From Ilumatobacter sp. (lineage in GTDB: Bacteria > Actinomycetota > Acidimicrobiia > Acidimicrobiales > Ilumatobacteraceae), in NCBI GenBank assembly GCA_029263275.1, contig JAJCXU010000052.1:1-7636 (forward strand): a stretch of DNA of 7,636 nt. Direction: 5' to 3'. Positions 6,124-7,636 of this stretch are shown piece by piece. Below the pieces are notes generated by a model. It made no database searches. It was not told the origin of the DNA and saw only the letters and a list, made by a program, of their open reading frames with translations. The position numbers and the translations under genes were made by a program. Position 1 is the stretch's first letter; every line of letters begins with the position of its first letter.

Positions 6124-6546
6124 ATGACGACGAACACGACCATTGCCGCACTCGCTTCGATCGATCTCTTCGCCGGATTGTCGAAGAAGGAACTCGCATC
6201 AATCGACCGCCTGATGACACCGATCGACATCAAGGCTGGCAAGGACCTCATCAAGGAGGGCACTGCCGGGCGCGAAGCCTTCATCGTCGTCGACGGAACC
6301 GCGTCCGTCTGGCGCGACGACAAGCTGATCGCATCGGTCGGCAAAGGTGCCGTACTGGGCGAGGTTGCACTGCTCGCCAATCGGGCCCGCACCGCAACGG
6401 TGCGCGCCGAGACGGCCATGACCGTCGAAGTGCTCAACAGCCGCGAATTCGAGACGTTGCTCGACGAGAGCCCCGGCCTCGCCCGCAAACTGCTGGTTGC
6501 CACGGCGAAGCGCGTCCACGAGCTCGAACCTTCCCTCCTGAGCTGA
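6124..6546 (+). CDS. Stand-alone cyclic-nucleotide-binding domain (CRP/FNR effector fold) protein
   Basis: 140 residues, consisting of one cNMP-binding beta barrel and nothing else. The opening LASIDLFAGLSKKELASIDRL is the usual N-terminal helix pair, followed by GKDLIKEGTAGREAFIVVDG (start of the barrel). The phosphate-binding cassette reads GEVALLANRARTATV, with G79, E80 and R89-T90-A91 in the positions where cAMP-binding proteins have their Glu and Arg-Ser/Thr-Ala, so ligand binding looks intact. The C-helix ends at LLVATAKRVHELEPSLLS, where a CRP/FNR regulator would continue into its helix-turn-helix; that DNA-binding domain is absent, and the stop is clean rather than a frameshift scar. 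It is probably a cytosolic cNMP sensor acting through a protein partner. The start at ATG 6124 is chosen because the frame upstream runs through the DedA gene out of phase. Family certain; ligand and partner unknown. Confidence 0.88.
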   Translation: MTTNTTIAALASIDLFAGLSKKELASIDRLMTPIDIKAGKDLIKEGTAGREAFIVVDGTASVWRDDKLIASVGKGAVLGEVALLANRARTATVRAETAMTVEVLNSREFETLLDESPGLARKLLVATAKRVHELEPSLLS

Positions 6547-6599
6547 CCTTCCCTTCCATCCGTTTCGCTCTCCGTTTCAGGTCGCAGCGAGGTTCCCCG

Positions 6600-6605
6600 T
6601 ACGCT
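6600..6605 (+). promoter_or_regulatory. Possible -10 hexamer TACGCT of the ETF alpha-like gene
   Basis: TACGCT ends five bases before ATG 6611 and eight before the second in-frame ATG at 6614. Leaderless initiation would favour the second ATG. It lies in a 64-bp gap that has no hairpin or ribosome binding sequence and is pyrimidine-rich just after the preceding gene. Confidence 0.35.
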
Positions 6606-6610
6606 GACCG

Positions 6611-7537
6611 ATGATGATCGCCGTGGTACCGGTTCGCGAAGGCGTTCTTCCTGCTGGAACCGATGACACCATCGCTGAGTGTGATGGCCGTGTGCTCCTC
6701 GTCGGCTCGGGAGTCGACCAAGTCGACCTGACCGGTCGGGCGCGCGCGGTCGATTTGATGGAAGTCGGCACCGTCGAAGTCGGCCGCTGGGCCCGCCAAC
6801 TCGCCCCGATCCTCGGCGCGATCGACCACGTCGTGCTTCCCCACTGCCCGGACGGTCGCGATCTCGCGCCCGCCCTCGCGCTCCAACTCGACCGACCGCT
6901 CTACTCGGGCGCCACTGCGGTGTCTCCGTCGTCCGTGTTGCTCGCTCGGTCCGGCGGCCGTGAGCTCCACGGGGTCCGACCGTTCGGCCCATTCGTTGCG
7001 ACGCTCCAGCCCGGCATCCGCGGAGCAGAGTCGTTCGACGGCGAACCCGAGGTCCGGACCGTGCGGGCTGATACTGACACCGCATCGGGCCACCACGCCG
7101 TCACCGTCGAGCTCCTGCCTCCAGACGTCCGCACGATGGACCTGTCCGAGGCGGACCGAATCGTCGGCGGCGGTGCCGGCCTCGACAGCGAGGCGCGGTT
7201 CACGCAGCTGGCGAGGTTCGCCGAGGACGTCGGCGCGACGATGGGCGCAACTCGCGTCATCACCGATCGGTCATGGGTCCATCACGACAAACAGATCGGT
7301 ACGACCGGCGTCGTGGTCGACCCGACGTTGTACCTGTCGTTCGGAATCAGCGGTGCGGTCCAGCACACGGCCGGTCTCGGCAACCCCGACCACATCGTCA
7401 GCGTCAACACCGACCCACACTGTCCGATGATGCAAATGAGTGACCTCGCCATCGTGAGCGATGCGAATGCGACGCTCGATGAATTGGCCCGGCTCATTGC
7501 CGACCGAGACACCGCCGCGACGGAGACCCACGCATGA
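6611..7537 (+). CDS. etfA: Electron transfer flavoprotein alpha subunit-like protein (mycofactocin-associated type)
   Basis: 308 residues (307 if the ATG at 6614 is used), close to the usual EtfA length. The C-terminal FAD domain is clear: VGGGAGLDSEARF (G186 onward), then VGATMGATRVITDRSW, then QIGTTGVVVDPTLYLSFGISGAVQH (Q228 to H252), and NTDPHCPMMQMSDLAIVSD, all in canonical ETF-alpha order. The N-terminal half is a divergent ETF domain (VLLVGSGVDQVDL to HVVLPHCPDGRDLAPALALQLDRPL). ETF alpha normally pairs with ETF beta, carries one FAD, and passes electrons from cytosolic dehydrogenases to a membrane quinone oxidoreductase. The N-terminal style resembles ETF subunits that accompany mycofactocin genes, though I recall this only by pattern. 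No beta subunit precedes it; the expected order etfB-etfA is not seen. Its stop overlaps the next start (ATGA), so the two are translationally coupled. Family call strong; mycofactocin link moderate. Confidence 0.88.
   Translation: MMIAVVPVREGVLPAGTDDTIAECDGRVLLVGSGVDQVDLTGRARAVDLMEVGTVEVGRWARQLAPILGAIDHVVLPHCPDGRDLAPALALQLDRPLYSGATAVSPSSVLLARSGGRELHGVRPFGPFVATLQPGIRGAESFDGEPEVRTVRADTDTASGHHAVTVELLPPDVRTMDLSEADRIVGGGAGLDSEARFTQLARFAEDVGATMGATRVITDRSWVHHDKQIGTTGVVVDPTLYLSFGISGAVQHTAGLGNPDHIVSVNTDPHCPMMQMSDLAIVSDANATLDELARLIADRDTAATETHA
7522..7525 (+). promoter_or_regulatory. Ribosome binding site GGAG for the coupled oxidoreductase
   Basis: GGAG lies eight bases before ATG 7534, inside the end of the ETF alpha-like gene. 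It is the only well-placed Shine-Dalgarno sequence found before a start in the window, and it belongs to the only gene that is internal to an operon. Confidence 0.45.
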
Positions 7538-7636
7538 CCGAGTTCGACGTCGACGTCGTTGTCGTCGGTGCAGGGCCGGCTGGTGCGACTGCTGCCACGG
7601 TGCTCGCACGAGCCGGTCACTCGGTGATCCTGCTCG
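7534..7636 (+). CDS. FAD-dependent oxidoreductase, N-terminus (FixC / geranylgeranyl-reductase-like)
   Basis: Only 34 residues are in view; the gene runs off the right edge. It opens with MTEFDVDVVVVGAGPAGATA, a textbook FAD-binding Rossmann strand, GxGxxG turn and helix, continuing into LARAGHSVILL. The GAGPAGATAA version is typical of the FixC/ETF:quinone oxidoreductase and geranylgeranyl-reductase superfamily. It overlaps the ETF alpha-like gene by ATGA, which supports FixC-type electron acceptor from ETF, passing electrons to quinone. The rest of the protein would be needed to exclude a geranylgeranyl reductase or another FAD monooxygenase relative. Confidence 0.75.
   Translation, partial: MTEFDVDVVVVGAGPAGATAATVLARAGHSVILL

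Noticed and set aside
6102..7085. Leftward 327-codon frame opposite the CNB-domain and ETF alpha-like genes
   Set aside because: Arg-rich, motif-free and antisense to two conserved genes.
1..7636. tRNA, rRNA, CRISPR array, riboswitch or insertion sequence
   Set aside because: Nothing with the expected folds, spaced repeats or transposase motifs was seen on either strand; nearly all bases are explained by coding genes.

Overview
The window is high-GC, densely coded DNA from what looks like a free-living actinobacterium. The mixture of an old-yellow-enzyme-type flavoprotein and an electron-transfer flavoprotein (ETF) branch, both resembling proteins that travel with the redox cofactor mycofactocin, together with start codons sitting directly behind -10-like hexamers (leaderless style), suggests Acidimicrobiia (Ilumatobacter-like) or a related actinobacterial lineage. 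This placement is inferred from protein style and was not tested by a search.

Layout. (1) Bases 1-626 hold the C-terminal third of a FadH/OYE-family flavoprotein reading rightwards. (2) A long, fully symmetric nested hairpin at 629-667 lies between its stop and the stop of a converging gene. (3) A 105-residue three-helix membrane protein of unknown function runs leftwards (1001-684). (4) Divergent from it is a cytosolic GH3 beta-glucosidase with an inserted PA14 domain (1079-3586). (5) A 102-bp gap follows with a perfect LacI-family/cre-type operator (3663-3676), which overlaps the probable promoter of a GH13 alpha-glucosidase (3689-5413). (6) Next come a DedA-family membrane protein (5456-6079) and a stand-alone cyclic-nucleotide-binding domain protein (6124-6546). 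(7) The right end carries an ETF alpha-subunit-like protein (6611-7537) overlapping by ATGA the start of a FixC/geranylgeranyl-reductase-like FAD oxidoreductase (7534 to the window end).

How the genes fit together. The two glycosidases are both exo-acting, signal-less and therefore probably cytoplasmic: one releases glucose from beta-glucosides, the other from alpha-glucosides. Only the alpha-glucosidase has a visible sugar-regulator operator, and no transporter or regulator gene is in view. The two ends are electron-transfer flavoproteins. Mycofactocin itself is known to be decorated with beta-1,4-linked glucose chains, so a cytosolic PA14-GH3 beta-glucosidase next to mycofactocin-type oxidoreductases raises a speculative but testable link: trimming or recycling of the cofactor's glucan tail. 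Apart from the translationally coupled last pair, every gene whose start is in view appears to have its own short promoter, so the block looks like single genes with individual promoters and not one operon. There is no gene-free stretch longer than about 100 bp, and no RNA gene, insertion sequence or CRISPR array was seen.
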